The notes under the pieces were generated by a model. That model was not told where the DNA came from and searched no databases. It worked only from the letters and a program-made list of their open reading frames with translations. From the NCBI GenBank assembly GCA_903828535.1, contig CAIKMN010000036.1, forward strand, positions 124,001-188,000: DNA of 64,000 nt, written 5' to 3'. Shown one piece after another: positions 38,830 through 47,781 of this stretch. How positions within the stretch are numbered: the first letter of the stretch is position 1; every line of letters starts with the position of its first letter. This stretch comes from an uncultured Curvibacter sp. Lineage in GTDB: Bacteria; Pseudomonadota; Gammaproteobacteria; Burkholderiales; Burkholderiaceae_C. The position numbers and the translations under genes were made by a program.

Positions 38830-39942
38830 TTAGGCAAACACGCCGGCGGTTTCTTGCATGGCATCGGATACCTGACCCAAGTGGTGCAGGCTGTCGCCAA
38901 AGCTCATTTCGAGTTGGGTCAGGGCTTTGAAGTAATGGCTGATGATGTATTCATCGGTCACGCCAATGCCGCCGTGCAATTGCACGGCTTGTTGGCCGAC
39001 AAAGCGCATCGATTGACCCAATTGGTATTTCGCGCGCGACATGGCCGCAGAGCGCTCGGCCGCAGGGGAATTCAACTTGAGGCTGGCGTAATAGCTCATG
39101 GAGCGGGCCAATTCAAGTTGCATCTTCATGTCGGCAATGCGGTGACGCAGCGCTTGGAAATTGTTCAACGTGACGCCAAATTGTTTGCGCGTGTTGAGGT
39201 AATCCGCTGTGATGGTCACGGCGGGGTCCATCAGGCCCACGGCTTCAGCGCAAGACGCGGCAATGCCAATGTCGACGGCGTGTTCCAAGGCGGTTTGGCC
39301 GTCCAAGGTGACCAAGGTCGCTGGGCTGTTGTGGAACGTCACTTCAGCCGCACGGCCGCCGTTTTGGGTGCCGTAGCCACGCGTGGTGACCCCGGCGGCT
39401 TGGCGCTCCACCAAGAACAAGGCGGTCTTGCCTTGGCATTGTGCGGGCACCAAAAACGCATCGGCCTGATCGCCCACGGGGACCAAACTCTTGCTGCCGC
39501 TGATTTGATAAGCGCCGTTGGTTTCTGTGGCCGTGGTGTGGGTGGTTTTGAGGGCGTAACGAGCGGCGCGTTCTTGATAAGCCAAGACCACCAAGGCCTC
39601 ACCGCTCGCGATGCGTGGCAACCATGCTTTGGCATCGGCACTGCCGTACCCACCGATCACGGCACCGGCGATCAAGGCCTGGGTCAGGGGTTCGAGCACC
39701 ATGCCGCGACCGAGCTCTTCCATCACCACCATGGCTTCAATCGGGCCCATGCCCATGCCACCGTCGCTTTCGGGTACAAACAAAGCCGTCAGGCCCAGTT
39801 CGGCCAATTCGTTGTAAACGTCGCGAGAAAACCCGCCCGCCTTGACGATGCTTTGGTGGCGGTCAAAGGTGTAGCCCTTTTCCACCCATTTGCGGGTGGC
39901 GTCGCGCAATTGTTCTTGGTCTTCGCTGAAGTCGAAATCCAT
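38830..39942 (-). CDS. Acyl-CoA dehydrogenase (small subunit type)
   Basis: A 370-residue FAD enzyme of the acyl-CoA dehydrogenase family. The N-terminal helical domain begins MDFDFSEDQEQLRDATRKW, then a beta domain and a C-terminal domain with RKQFGVTLNNFQALRHRIADM and QLHGGIGVTDEYIISHYFK. It is the second of a pair with the gene at 39977, 34 bp downstream of it. Such pairs resemble PimC/PimD-like heteromeric enzymes, but the substrate is unknown. AGGAGA is the RBS. Confidence 0.88.
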   Translation of the reverse strand: MDFDFSEDQEQLRDATRKWVEKGYTFDRHQSIVKAGGFSRDVYNELAELGLTALFVPESDGGMGMGPIEAMVVMEELGRGMVLEPLTQALIAGAVIGGYGSADAKAWLPRIASGEALVVLAYQERAARYALKTTHTTATETNGAYQISGSKSLVPVGDQADAFLVPAQCQGKTALFLVERQAAGVTTRGYGTQNGGRAAEVTFHNSPATLVTLDGQTALEHAVDIGIAASCAEAVGLMDPAVTITADYLNTRKQFGVTLNNFQALRHRIADMKMQLELARSMSYYASLKLNSPAAERSAAMSRAKYQLGQSMRFVGQQAVQLHGGIGVTDEYIISHYFKALTQLEMSFGDSLHHLGQVSDAMQETAGVFA

Positions 39943-39976
39943 CTGAGTTCTCCTAATTCTGGTGAGCTGACGGCGA

Positions 39977-41155
39977 TCAGCCGAGCACGGTTTGCGAAAC
40001 GATGTTGCGTTGAACTTCGTTGGATCCGCCATAAATGGAGGTCTTGCGCATGTTGAAGTAGGTGCTGGCCAAAGGCGCGCAATGCAGAGCGCCGACCGCA
40101 TCGCCTTGCCATCCGGCTTGCATGGCTTCGTGAATCAGCGGCAAGCTGAAAGGGCCAGCGGCCAGCATCATGAGCTCGGAATACCGCTGCTGGATTTCGC
40201 TGCCTCGAATCTTCAACAAGCCAGCGATGTCCAAAGAGCTCTTGCCCTTGGTTTCGGCAGACAAGACCCGCAGCACCATCATTTCAAGGGCCACGACCTC
40301 GACTTCTAGTTTGGCAATTTCGTCGCGGAAACGGCTGTCTTCATAGACGCCTTCGGCTTTGGCGATGCGCTTCAAGCGTTCGAGTTCCCGCTTGGCGCGG
40401 TTCACATCGGCGATGTTGGTGCGCTCGTGACCGAGCAAGAATTTGGCGTAAGTCCAGCCCTTGTTTTCTTCGCCAATGAGGTTTTCTGCGGGCACCTTGA
40501 CGTTGTCAAACCAAACTTCGTTGACTTCCACACTGCCGTCCAACAAGCGGATGGGACGCACGCTGACGCCGGGCGATTTCATGTCGATCAACAAAAAGCT
40601 GATGCCGGTTTGGGGCTTGCCTTCGTTGCTGGTGCGCACCAAGCAGAAAATCCATTCGCCGAACTGGCCCAAAGTGGTCCAGGTCTTTTGACCGTTGACG
40701 ATGTAGTGGTCACCTTGACGCTCGGCCTTGGTTTTGACCGAAGCCAAATCAGAGCCCGAGCCAGGTTCGCTGTAGCCTTGGCTCCACCAGACTTCGCCAC
40801 TGGCAATGCCAGGCAAGAAGCGTTCTTGTTGCTCGCGGTTGCCAAAGGCCATGATGACCGGGGCCACCATCACGGGGCCGAAAGGCACCACGCGGGGAGC
40901 ACCGGCCAAGGCGCACTCTTCTTCAAACAAATGGCGCTCAACGGCAGTCCAGCCGGGGCCGCCAAATTGCTTGGGCCAAGCGTGGCCGAGCCAGCCTTTT
41001 TTGCCCAGAATTTTGGCCCAACGTTGCATGTCCTCACGCGTGAGTTCGAGGGCGTTGTGCACTTTGTGGGCAATGTCTTGGGGCAAATTGGCTTTGACCC
41101 AATCACGAATTTCAATGCGGAATGCCTGTTCTTCAGGCGTAAAAGCCAAGTCCAT
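39977..41155 (-). CDS. Acyl-CoA dehydrogenase (large subunit type)
   Basis: A 392-residue acyl-CoA dehydrogenase. Visible are FTPEEQAFRIEIRDWV, the FAD/substrate motif YSEPGSGSDLASVKT, VNGQKTWTT, and the C-terminal IYGGSNEVQRNIVSQTVLG. It is first of the two-gene operon with the smaller partner and has GGAGA before its ATG. A perfect TTGACA hexamer (minus strand, 41214-41209) and an inverted repeat lie upstream. It does not share the LacI-type operator of its neighbours. Confidence 0.9.
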   Translation of the reverse strand: MDLAFTPEEQAFRIEIRDWVKANLPQDIAHKVHNALELTREDMQRWAKILGKKGWLGHAWPKQFGGPGWTAVERHLFEEECALAGAPRVVPFGPVMVAPVIMAFGNREQQERFLPGIASGEVWWSQGYSEPGSGSDLASVKTKAERQGDHYIVNGQKTWTTLGQFGEWIFCLVRTSNEGKPQTGISFLLIDMKSPGVSVRPIRLLDGSVEVNEVWFDNVKVPAENLIGEENKGWTYAKFLLGHERTNIADVNRAKRELERLKRIAKAEGVYEDSRFRDEIAKLEVEVVALEMMVLRVLSAETKGKSSLDIAGLLKIRGSEIQQRYSELMMLAAGPFSLPLIHEAMQAGWQGDAVGALHCAPLASTYFNMRKTSIYGGSNEVQRNIVSQTVLG

Positions 41156-41184
41156 GGTGTCTCCAAACGATGGGATTGCTAATT

Positions 41185-41200
41185 TAGCACGACCGTACTA
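41185..41200 (-). promoter_or_regulatory. Inverted repeat before the acyl-CoA dehydrogenases
   Basis: TAGCACGA/CCGTACTA forms an imperfect palindrome 30 bp before the dehydrogenase ATG and just downstream of TTGACA. Size and position fit a TetR-family operator, as commonly controls acyl-CoA dehydrogenase operons; no such regulator is in the window. Confidence 0.4.
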
Positions 41201-41294
41201 TTGTGACTTGTCAAGGCCGTGACAAGCGGTCTTTGCTAAAAGAAAAAGACCTAGGACTTACCCGAGTGGGGGCCGGGTTTCCAGCCCAGGGCGG

Positions 41295-42317
41295 TCATTT
41301 TGACCCCGCGTCTTGGAAACGGGTCAAGGCGGGGTGTTGCGCCGCCCAAGCCTGGCTGGCGGCAAAGCTGGGGGGCACACAACCCCGCTCTTGCACGCAC
41401 AAGCTGGCGCTGGCAAGGGCGTGGCGCAAGACTTGATCGCCCGTGGCAGGGCTCAACGTGATCGAAGGGGTTGATGCCGACAATGGGTCTAAGGCGCTCG
41501 TCATTGCCGCCAAGAGTCCCGCCAAGAAGCTGTCACCCGCGCCCACGGTATCGACCACGGACAAGGGCTTTTGTTCTTGTGCAAACCAAGTTTGACCCGT
41601 TCGGCTCAGCAGGTAAGCCCCGCCCGCACCCAAAGTCAAAGCCAAGCACTGCGCTGGAATTTGGGTCAATAAATGGCGCGCTTGGGCCAACGCATCGTCG
41701 CCAGGAACTTGCAAATGTTGCAAATCTTCATCGCTGACTTTGACCAAATGGGCTTGGGCCAGCAGCGTCATGATGTGGGCCCTGTAGGCCGCCACATCGG
41801 GCATGACCGAGGGCCGCAAATTGGCGTCGACTGCGACCCATCGACCGGCCTCGCGTTGGGCCTTTAACCATGGCAAATAGACGCCGGCATCTTGCGGATC
41901 CAGCGCCAAACCGCCGGTGCCCACCCACTGCAAAACGGGCGTCTGAGTGGGCGCACAAGCCGCGATGAGTTGGGTGGCGCTGACCTGACGGTCGGCCACA
42001 CCTTGTCGGTAGAAGGCGTAGTCCGGGTGGCCGTTGGGGTCAAGGGCCACCACGGCCAAGGAAGTCGGCGCAGTCACCGGCTCTGCTTGACTCAGTTGCA
42101 CACCCTCATCGACCATTTGTTGGCGCAGGGCACGTCCGAATCGGTCTTGCGAAAACGGGTTCAGATACAGGGTGCTCAAGCCTTGTAAGCTCAGCGCGCG
42201 GCTGAGGTTGTAGACGGCCCCCCCCAGACAGGGTTCAAAGGCGCCATCGGGCCGTGAAATCAAATCAATCAAAGCCTCGCCAGCCATGGCGATTTGAACG
42301 GTAGACAGGGAACTCAT
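41295..42317 (-). CDS. scrK: Fructokinase (PfkB family)
   Basis: A 340-residue PfkB-type kinase. The N-terminal GEALIDLI and GGAVYNLSRALSLQG and the C-terminal VDTVGAGDSFLAGLLAAM (anion hole and catalytic Asp) are typical of bacterial fructokinases. It is inferred to phosphorylate the fructose that sucrose phosphorylase releases. The ATG at 42317 overlaps the stop of the LacI-type gene (ATGA), so the regulator and kinase are coupled. No terminator is visible after it. Confidence 0.88.
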   Translation of the reverse strand: MSSLSTVQIAMAGEALIDLISRPDGAFEPCLGGAVYNLSRALSLQGLSTLYLNPFSQDRFGRALRQQMVDEGVQLSQAEPVTAPTSLAVVALDPNGHPDYAFYRQGVADRQVSATQLIAACAPTQTPVLQWVGTGGLALDPQDAGVYLPWLKAQREAGRWVAVDANLRPSVMPDVAAYRAHIMTLLAQAHLVKVSDEDLQHLQVPGDDALAQARHLLTQIPAQCLALTLGAGGAYLLSRTGQTWFAQEQKPLSVVDTVGAGDSFLAGLLAAMTSALDPLSASTPSITLSPATGDQVLRHALASASLCVQERGCVPPSFAASQAWAAQHPALTRFQDAGSK

Positions 42318-43336
42318 AAAGGGCAGGTTGATTTGCGCAGTTGCAAAGTGGTGGCCAAGACACGGGGCTCTGCCTTTTGACCTTGCCGAATTTGCAGCAA
42401 GCAATCGATCATTTCGGGCCCGGCCAACTCAATCGATTGGCGTACCGTGGTCAAGGGCGGATGGCAGTGCGAGGCGGCTTCAATGTCGTCGTAGCCCACG
42501 ACGCTCACTTGTTTGGGCACTTCCAGGCCATTGCTGGACAAGAAGCCCATGGCATTCATGGCGATCAAGTCGGATGCAGCGAAAAGGCCGTCCAGGGGGT
42601 GCTTGGTTTTCAGCAAGCGGCCCAACTCGGTTTGAACCTCTTCGGTTTCAAACGAGGTGCGCACCAGCAGTTGCGGGTCGGCTTTCAGGCCTCGGGCTTG
42701 GTGCGCGGCCAAATAGCCTTGATACCGTTGCTCGGTTTCAGGAAAGGCAATGTCGCCCAAAAAGGCGATGTGTCGGCGGCCCAAATCAAGCAAGTGCTCT
42801 GTGGCCAAGCGGCCGCCTGAAAAATTATCCGAACCGACGCTGCAATAAAGTTGTCGGGGCAGTTGGGCGCCCCACACCACAAAGGGCACTTTGCGCATGG
42901 CCAACTCGTTCAACTGGTCATGGTGGCCCCATTGGCCAATCACCACAATGCCACTGGCGCGGCCGGTGTCATAGAGCTCGGCTAAATCGTTCAGGTGCTC
43001 GGAATCGACTCGAGACAACAACATGTCGAGACCGCGATCGGTCAAGGCATCGGCCAAGGTGCCGAGCATGCCCAGAAAGAACGGGTCAGAGACGTGCTGG
43101 CGCGATCCTTTGACGTAAGGAATGACCACCCCAATGGTGCGGTTGTCGCCCAAGCGCAAATTTTTGGCGCTGAGGTTGATGGTGTAGTTCAGTGAGCGCG
43201 CCAACTCTTGAATGCGTTGACGTGTTTCTGGATTGATCAACTCGCTGTCATTCAAGGCGCGCGACACCGTCGACGTCGAGACGCCCGCCAACCGAGCGAT
43301 GTCGGTCATTTGAACTCGGCGTTTGTCGGTATCCAT
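42314..43336 (-). CDS. LacI-family transcriptional regulator
   Basis: A 340-residue repressor. The helix-turn-helix with hinge is at about 10-60 (TDIARLAGVSTSTVSRALND). The periplasmic-binding-protein-like effector domain begins around residue 70 (TIGVVIPYV) and includes VVGYDDIEAASHCHPPLTTV. It is inferred to bind the TGCAA-NCGN-TTGCA sites in this locus with sucrose or a product as inducer, as in the Xanthomonas sux system. It is co-directional with the TPR gene (29 bp gap) and fructokinase. Confidence 0.92.
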   Translation of the reverse strand: MDTDKRRVQMTDIARLAGVSTSTVSRALNDSELINPETRQRIQELARSLNYTINLSAKNLRLGDNRTIGVVIPYVKGSRQHVSDPFFLGMLGTLADALTDRGLDMLLSRVDSEHLNDLAELYDTGRASGIVVIGQWGHHDQLNELAMRKVPFVVWGAQLPRQLYCSVGSDNFSGGRLATEHLLDLGRRHIAFLGDIAFPETEQRYQGYLAAHQARGLKADPQLLVRTSFETEEVQTELGRLLKTKHPLDGLFAASDLIAMNAMGFLSSNGLEVPKQVSVVGYDDIEAASHCHPPLTTVRQSIELAGPEMIDCLLQIRQGQKAEPRVLATTLQLRKSTCPL

Positions 43337-43365
43337 GAAAGTCAACTCAGAGGGTTCTTCAGGCT

Positions 43366-44655
43366 TCAGCGTTTGGCGTTGGCCCGCATCAGCCACAGGT
43401 TCGCAACCCCTTGGGTATCGGCCCCGGTTTGGCTCAACGTTTGGCGTGCGGGTTCCAATTGACCTGCTTTGAATCGCGCCATGCCCAGGTGCAAACGCAC
43501 GTCGCTTTCTCGTTTGACCCCGCCCAAGGCCAAGCCCTTGTCGAAGGCGTCGGCCGCGGCAGCCCATTGCTGTGTCGAGAACAACACGTTGCCCAAATCC
43601 ACCCATTGCGAGGCGGTTTGGGCCGATTTACTCAACGTTTCCAGTATCTTGTTGTCTTCATCGGCTGCACGTTGGACTTCTTTTTCCAACTGCTTCAAGT
43701 CAGCCGGTGGCACATCGCCTGGGAAGACTTTGCTGCTTTGACCTTGGGTCAGAATGGCACGCGATTCGAGTGGGAAACCCGCCTTGAGGGCCAATTGTGC
43801 GTAGGTAAAGTAGTCGCTGGATTCTTGCAAATTGCCGGTCTCTTGAATGAGTCGGTAGACCTCAATCTCCAGTCGCTGATTGACACCGGGTTGTTGCAAA
43901 AAGCGGGACAATAAATCCATCCAGTAGTCTTTGCTGGGGTAGTCGCGCACCAGCACCTGCATGGTTTGGTAGTAACCGGCCATGTCCTTCAGTTTGGCTT
44001 GGCTGGCCGCCATGGCACGCAATTCATCTTCAGAAACTTGGCGTGATTTTCCGGGCGCTGCTTGCGCTGCGGTCAGGCTTTTCTGCACCTCTTCAATGGC
44101 TTCTTTGTGGAGGCCTTGCATCTGCAAAGACTGAACCAGAATGATGGCCATTTTGGGGTTGCTGCAACCTGCCTTCAGGCATTCCCGAGCCCAGCGAGTG
44201 GCCCGGGCGAAGTCTTTGGTGTTGAGGCTGATCGAGACCAAGTTGTCCATCAAGGGCAAACGGTCTTTGTCGGTCACGGTGGTTGAAGCCACCAGCCACT
44301 CGATGGAGGGAATGGCTTCCACATACATTTTTTGCGCCATCCACGAACTGACCAGCAAGCGCTCCAAGGCGTCTCGTTCGGTGATGTTCAGATCGGCTTT
44401 GCCCCGCAGCACCGACAAGGCCGTCAAAGCGTCGTCGTAACGTTTGGCTTGCAAGGCCTCTTGCGCTTTCTTGATGACGGGAATCACATCCACGGTCATT
44501 TTGGGGGCTTCGGCCGCAGGCGCGTCGGCCGCATGGGCCACAGAGGGCAAACAAGCCAAAGTGGCTATGAGCGGCGCAAGGCCAGCGCCCGCCAACAGGC
44601 TGAGCAAGGAAGTGGAGGCCAGCCACTGACGGGCGGAAAGGGGGTTAGCACGCAT
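43366..44655 (-). CDS. Secreted TPR-repeat protein of the TonB operon
   Basis: A 429-residue protein with a signal peptide (hydrophobic core about 13-33, cleavage near SVAHA). The rest is almost entirely helical with tetratricopeptide-like repeats, for example EALQAKRYDDALTALSVL and AAADAFDKGLALGG. TPR proteins of this size commonly accompany tonB-exbB-exbD-exbD sets and are thought to support the Ton complex from the periplasm. It lies 110 bp after exbD, beyond a terminator, and before the LacI-type gene. Confidence 0.82.
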   Translation of the reverse strand: MRANPLSARQWLASTSLLSLLAGAGLAPLIATLACLPSVAHAADAPAAEAPKMTVDVIPVIKKAQEALQAKRYDDALTALSVLRGKADLNITERDALERLLVSSWMAQKMYVEAIPSIEWLVASTTVTDKDRLPLMDNLVSISLNTKDFARATRWARECLKAGCSNPKMAIILVQSLQMQGLHKEAIEEVQKSLTAAQAAPGKSRQVSEDELRAMAASQAKLKDMAGYYQTMQVLVRDYPSKDYWMDLLSRFLQQPGVNQRLEIEVYRLIQETGNLQESSDYFTYAQLALKAGFPLESRAILTQGQSSKVFPGDVPPADLKQLEKEVQRAADEDNKILETLSKSAQTASQWVDLGNVLFSTQQWAAAADAFDKGLALGGVKRESDVRLHLGMARFKAGQLEPARQTLSQTGADTQGVANLWLMRANAKR

Positions 44656-44704
44656 TAAGTTGTCTCGAAAAGGGTCTCGAAGTGTTTCTTAAATTGGCGC
44701 TCGG

Positions 44705-44744
44705 TTTTTTAAAAAAGCCCCGCCTCCGGAGAGGAGTGCGGGGC
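44705..44744 (-). terminator. Terminator inside the tonB-to-fructokinase run
   Basis: On the minus strand GCCCCGC pairs with GCGGGGC, with a CTCC/GGAG inner stem, and is followed by six Ts. It lies 22 bp after the second exbD and 50 bp before the TPR gene. Confidence 0.8.
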
Positions 44745-44765
44745 AAGTCTTACCAACGGAGAACC

Positions 44766-45194
44766 TTAATTCACAAATTGTTCAGAGCCCACAATGCCCA
44801 GCTTGTTCAAGCCCAAGCGTTGAGCGGTGGCCATGACCATCGCCACTTGTTTGTATTTGCCTTTGGCATCGGAGTGGATGTGCAACTCAGGCTGGGGCTG
44901 GTAGCGGGCGGCATCGGTCAGGCGCGCTTCCAGGTCAGCGCGGCCATTCACGACGGCGCCGTTCCAATGAATCACGCTTTGCGAATCGACATCGATGTTG
45001 ATGACCACGGGGTCAATCTTTTTGGTCGGTGGTTTGCTCACGGGCATGTCCAGGTTAATGGAGTGCAGTTGAGCCGGGATGGTGATGATCAACATGATCA
45101 ACAGCACCAACATCACGTCAATCAGCGGCGTGGTGTTGATGTCCATCATCACTTCGGGTTCGGAGCTCGAGGAGCTGCCAATGTTCATTCCCAT
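44766..45194 (-). CDS. exbD: ExbD-family biopolymer transport protein (second copy)
   Basis: A 142-residue ExbD. A short Ser-rich cytosolic start is followed by MMDINTTPLIDVMLVLLIML with the proton-path Asp, one membrane helix and a periplasmic domain. It differs from the first copy in its N-terminus and periplasmic part (LHIHSDAKGKYKQVAMVM), so the two may form a mixed complex. The ATG at 45194 is 4 bp after the first exbD, with its RBS inside that gene. Confidence 0.92.
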   Translation of the reverse strand: MGMNIGSSSSSEPEVMMDINTTPLIDVMLVLLIMLIITIPAQLHSINLDMPVSKPPTKKIDPVVINIDVDSQSVIHWNGAVVNGRADLEARLTDAARYQPQPELHIHSDAKGKYKQVAMVMATAQRLGLNKLGIVGSEQFVN

Positions 45195-45198
45195 GGTG

Positions 45199-45615
45199 TT
45201 ATTCCTTTGGCTCGGTGATGAAACCCACTTTGACAATGCCGGCACGTTGAACCGCATACATCACGCGGCCGACGGCTTCAAAGTCAGATTCCCCATCACC
45301 GCGAATTTGCACCTCAGGTTGAGGGTCTTTGACAGCGAAGGTTTTCATGCGGGTCACCAAATCGGTGCTGTTCTTGATGGGGGTGTCGTACAAGTAAATC
45401 CCCCCCTTCGCGTCCACCGAAATAATGACGTTTTCGGGCTTGGTTTCACGAACGAGGTTCTTCTCTTTGGGCAACTCCACCTTCACCGAGGTGGTGACCA
45501 CGGGGATGGTGATCAAGAAGATGATCAAGAGCACCAACATCACGTCCACGAGGGGCGTGGTGTTGATCTGACTCATGATCTCGTCTTCGGCATCTGACCC
45601 GACATTCATGGCCAT
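45199..45615 (-). CDS. exbD: ExbD-family biopolymer transport protein (first copy)
   Basis: A 138-residue ExbD of the TonB energising complex. IMSQINTTPLVDVMLVLLII carries the essential Asp at the start of the single membrane helix, followed by a periplasmic domain. AGGAG stands six bases before the ATG. It lies 59 bp after exbB. Confidence 0.93.
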   Translation of the reverse strand: MAMNVGSDAEDEIMSQINTTPLVDVMLVLLIIFLITIPVVTTSVKVELPKEKNLVRETKPENVIISVDAKGGIYLYDTPIKNSTDLVTRMKTFAVKDPQPEVQIRGDGESDFEAVGRVMYAVQRAGIVKVGFITEPKE

Positions 45616-45674
45616 GGCGTGCTCCTTTTATGCTTTAAATCTACTAAGCGGCTGGTCAGCGACGTGAGGCCGAC

Positions 45675-46550
45675 TTACTTGGCCGTGGCCAACAACACCG
45701 AGTGCAAGTCGCTACCGAAAGCGTTGATGTCTTCCATCACGCCCTTGTTGCGACGAACCAACCAGTTGTAGCCCAACACAGCAGGCACAGCGACAGCCAA
45801 ACCGATGGCGGTCATGATCAAGGATTCACCCACGGGGCCGGCCACTTTGTCGATCGACGCTTGACCCGACATACCGATTTTCACCAAGGCGTTGTAGATG
45901 CCCCAAACCGTACCGAACAAACCGACGAATGGACCCGTGGAGCCCACGGTTGCCAAAACAGCCAAACCATCTTGCATGCGGCTTTGCACGTTGCCAATGG
46001 CGCGTTGGATGCTCATGGTGACCCAGGTGTTGAAGTCAACAGCGCCCAAAATGCCGGTGTGCTTGGAAGCGCCTTCGAGGCCCTTTTCAGCAATAAAGCG
46101 ATAAGGGCTGTCTTCACTCAAATTGTCGGCGCCAGCACGGATGTTGGGCGCGTCCCAGAAGCCTTCTTGAACTTGTTTGCCAGCGCGCATGGCTTTGCTT
46201 TGTTCAAAGAATTTAGTGACGATGACAAACCAAGAGCCGATGCTCATCAACACCAAGATGGTCAAAGTGCCCTTGGCAACGACGTCGCCTTGAGCCCACA
46301 AAGCGGACAGGCCGTAGGGGTTGTCGGTGGATTCTGTCGCGGCAGGAGCGGGCGCAGCAGCGGCAGGGACAGCCGGTGCTGGTGCTGGCGCAGCTTCCGC
46401 AGCGGGGGCCGGTGCTGCAGCAGGGGCTGCGGCTTCAGCCACAGGAGCGGCTTTGCCGGGGGCCTTGTCTTTGGCCAAAGCGGCAGTGCCGAACAACAGA
46501 GACGCGCACAAGCCAGCGAGCAAGGCGGCGGTTTTAATGGATTTGGACAT
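45675..46550 (-). CDS. exbB: ExbB/TolQ-family proton channel protein
   Basis: A 291-residue MotA/TolQ/ExbB protein. After a signal-like N-terminus comes an Ala/Pro-rich segment at about 30-75, then three membrane segments with the conserved GLFGTVWGIYNAL and the final AVPAVLGYNWLVRRNK. With the two ExbD proteins it uses the proton gradient to drive TonB. The start is the ATG at 46550, eight bases after GAGGAG. Confidence 0.93.
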   Translation of the reverse strand: MSKSIKTAALLAGLCASLLFGTAALAKDKAPGKAAPVAEAAAPAAAPAPAAEAAPAPAPAVPAAAAPAPAATESTDNPYGLSALWAQGDVVAKGTLTILVLMSIGSWFVIVTKFFEQSKAMRAGKQVQEGFWDAPNIRAGADNLSEDSPYRFIAEKGLEGASKHTGILGAVDFNTWVTMSIQRAIGNVQSRMQDGLAVLATVGSTGPFVGLFGTVWGIYNALVKIGMSGQASIDKVAGPVGESLIMTAIGLAVAVPAVLGYNWLVRRNKGVMEDINAFGSDLHSVLLATAK

Positions 46551-46688
46551 CTTCAATCTCCTCGGGGTAATTAGGGTGTTAGTTGGGGAACTAAGCGGGG
46601 TCAGTAATAAGGGTCAGTAATACGTTAGAACAGGTTTAAGGTCGGATTTGACTTTAAGTCTGCTGCTGTGACGGGCGGTTCATGTCGC

Positions 46689-47348
46689 TCATTCCAGGCG
46701 CCAGGTGTACTGAATGCTGGCCCAGCTTTGCTCGGGTTTGCCATCCGTGGTGGCGGGTGTGAACTGGCATTTAGAAAGGGCACTGCGGGTGGCTTCATCG
46801 AGGCGGTTGTAGCCCGAAGACTTCTCCACCTTGGAGTCAATCACCTTGCCGTCCACGTCAACCAAGAACTTAACAACCACATTGCCTTCTTCTTCAGCGC
46901 GGCGTGAAGCGGCGGGGTAAGCGGGCTTGGCGCAGTTGGAAGCAGAAATCACAGCGGCCTTGTGTACGGGCGGTGGCGCCGGCGGAGCAGGTGGCGCTGG
47001 CGGTGCCGCAGGAGCAGGCGGTGGTGCGGGTGGTTGAGGCGTGTTGGACACGGCGGCAATCGAATTGGTCGATGCCGGCGCATTCACAGGCACATCCACG
47101 GGCGGCACGTAAGTGGGTGGCGGGGGTGGGGGCAAATTTTTGGGCGGTGGCGGAGGCGGAGGCGGTGGGATGTCGGGTTTCTTTTCTTCCAACAGCTCGG
47201 CCTCCACGGGGCCTTTGATCACTTTGACGAACTTGCGAGCCAAGCCCGAATTGATCGCCCAAAGCAACAACACGTGAAACAGCAACACCGCGCCAAGGCC
47301 GATGAGGAGCTTGTTTGAGCTGCGTTGCCGACTGGCGTAATCCATCAT
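46689..47348 (-). CDS. tonB: TonB energy-transducing protein
   Basis: A 219-residue TonB. One N-terminal membrane helix (about 11-31) is followed by a long proline-rich spacer with PPPPPPPKNLPPPPPPTYV at about 60-78 and Pro/Ala runs. The C-terminal domain contains AKPAYPAASRRAEEEGNVVV and ends SIQYTWRLE. It begins a tonB-exbB-exbD-exbD operon with a LacI-type operator 35 bp before the ATG at 47348, so this Ton set appears to be sugar-induced and dedicated. Confidence 0.94.
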   Translation of the reverse strand: MMDYASRQRSSNKLLIGLGAVLLFHVLLLWAINSGLARKFVKVIKGPVEAELLEEKKPDIPPPPPPPPPKNLPPPPPPTYVPPVDVPVNAPASTNSIAAVSNTPQPPAPPPAPAAPPAPPAPPAPPPVHKAAVISASNCAKPAYPAASRRAEEEGNVVVKFLVDVDGKVIDSKVEKSSGYNRLDEATRSALSKCQFTPATTDGKPEQSWASIQYTWRLE

Positions 47349-47382
47349 TTGAAGAGGTCTCCTTGTTCGCGCAGGGTATAAC

Positions 47383-47396
47383 TGCAATCGTTTGCA
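47383..47396 (-). promoter_or_regulatory. LacI-type operator before tonB
   Basis: TGCAATCGTTTGCA on the plus strand, identical over all 14 bp to the site before the sugar carrier. Placed 35 bp before the tonB ATG. AT-rich DNA (TATTAATACAA) follows on the promoter side. Confidence 0.78.
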
Positions 47397-47732
47397 ATTG
47401 TATTAATACAAATCAAGTGAGAAATAAGGTAAAACCCTTATTTTCCTGTGTCTGCAACTAAAAAATTTGCCCCAAGTGTCTAAAAGCACCCAATGCAAAC
47501 GTTTGTTTTTGCTAGATTGCAAACCGGCATCTGTGATATTTTGCAAGCGCTGACTGGATTATGCTCACTTTTTTATGGGTGTATTCACCAATCCAACGAA
47601 TTTGTAACTTATCACAAATTTGCCTTCATTTTTGGTAATTAAATTACGATTGAATGCAGGGGCCTCTGTGAATTCGGTCAAGCCGGTGGTCGAAGTCACC
47701 CGCCCCACGCCAAGTGGAATGAGCAGATTCCC

Positions 47733-47762
47733 AAAAGTAAAAGCAAAAGGAAATGGAAAAGC
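47733..47762 (+). repeat. Degenerate hexanucleotide tract
   Basis: AAAAGT, AAAAGC, AAAAGG, AAATGG, AAAAGC: five 6-bp units in phase, the last running into the terminator stem. Comparable tracts occur at 29928 and 50500. Confidence 0.6.
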
Positions 47763-47781
47763 CCCGCAAGCGGGGCTTTTT
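47757..47781. terminator. Bidirectional terminator after the receptor gene
   Basis: GCCCCG pairs with CGGGGC around a CAAG loop, with AAAA before and TTTTT after. On the minus strand it lies 66 bp past the receptor stop codon. Confidence 0.75.
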
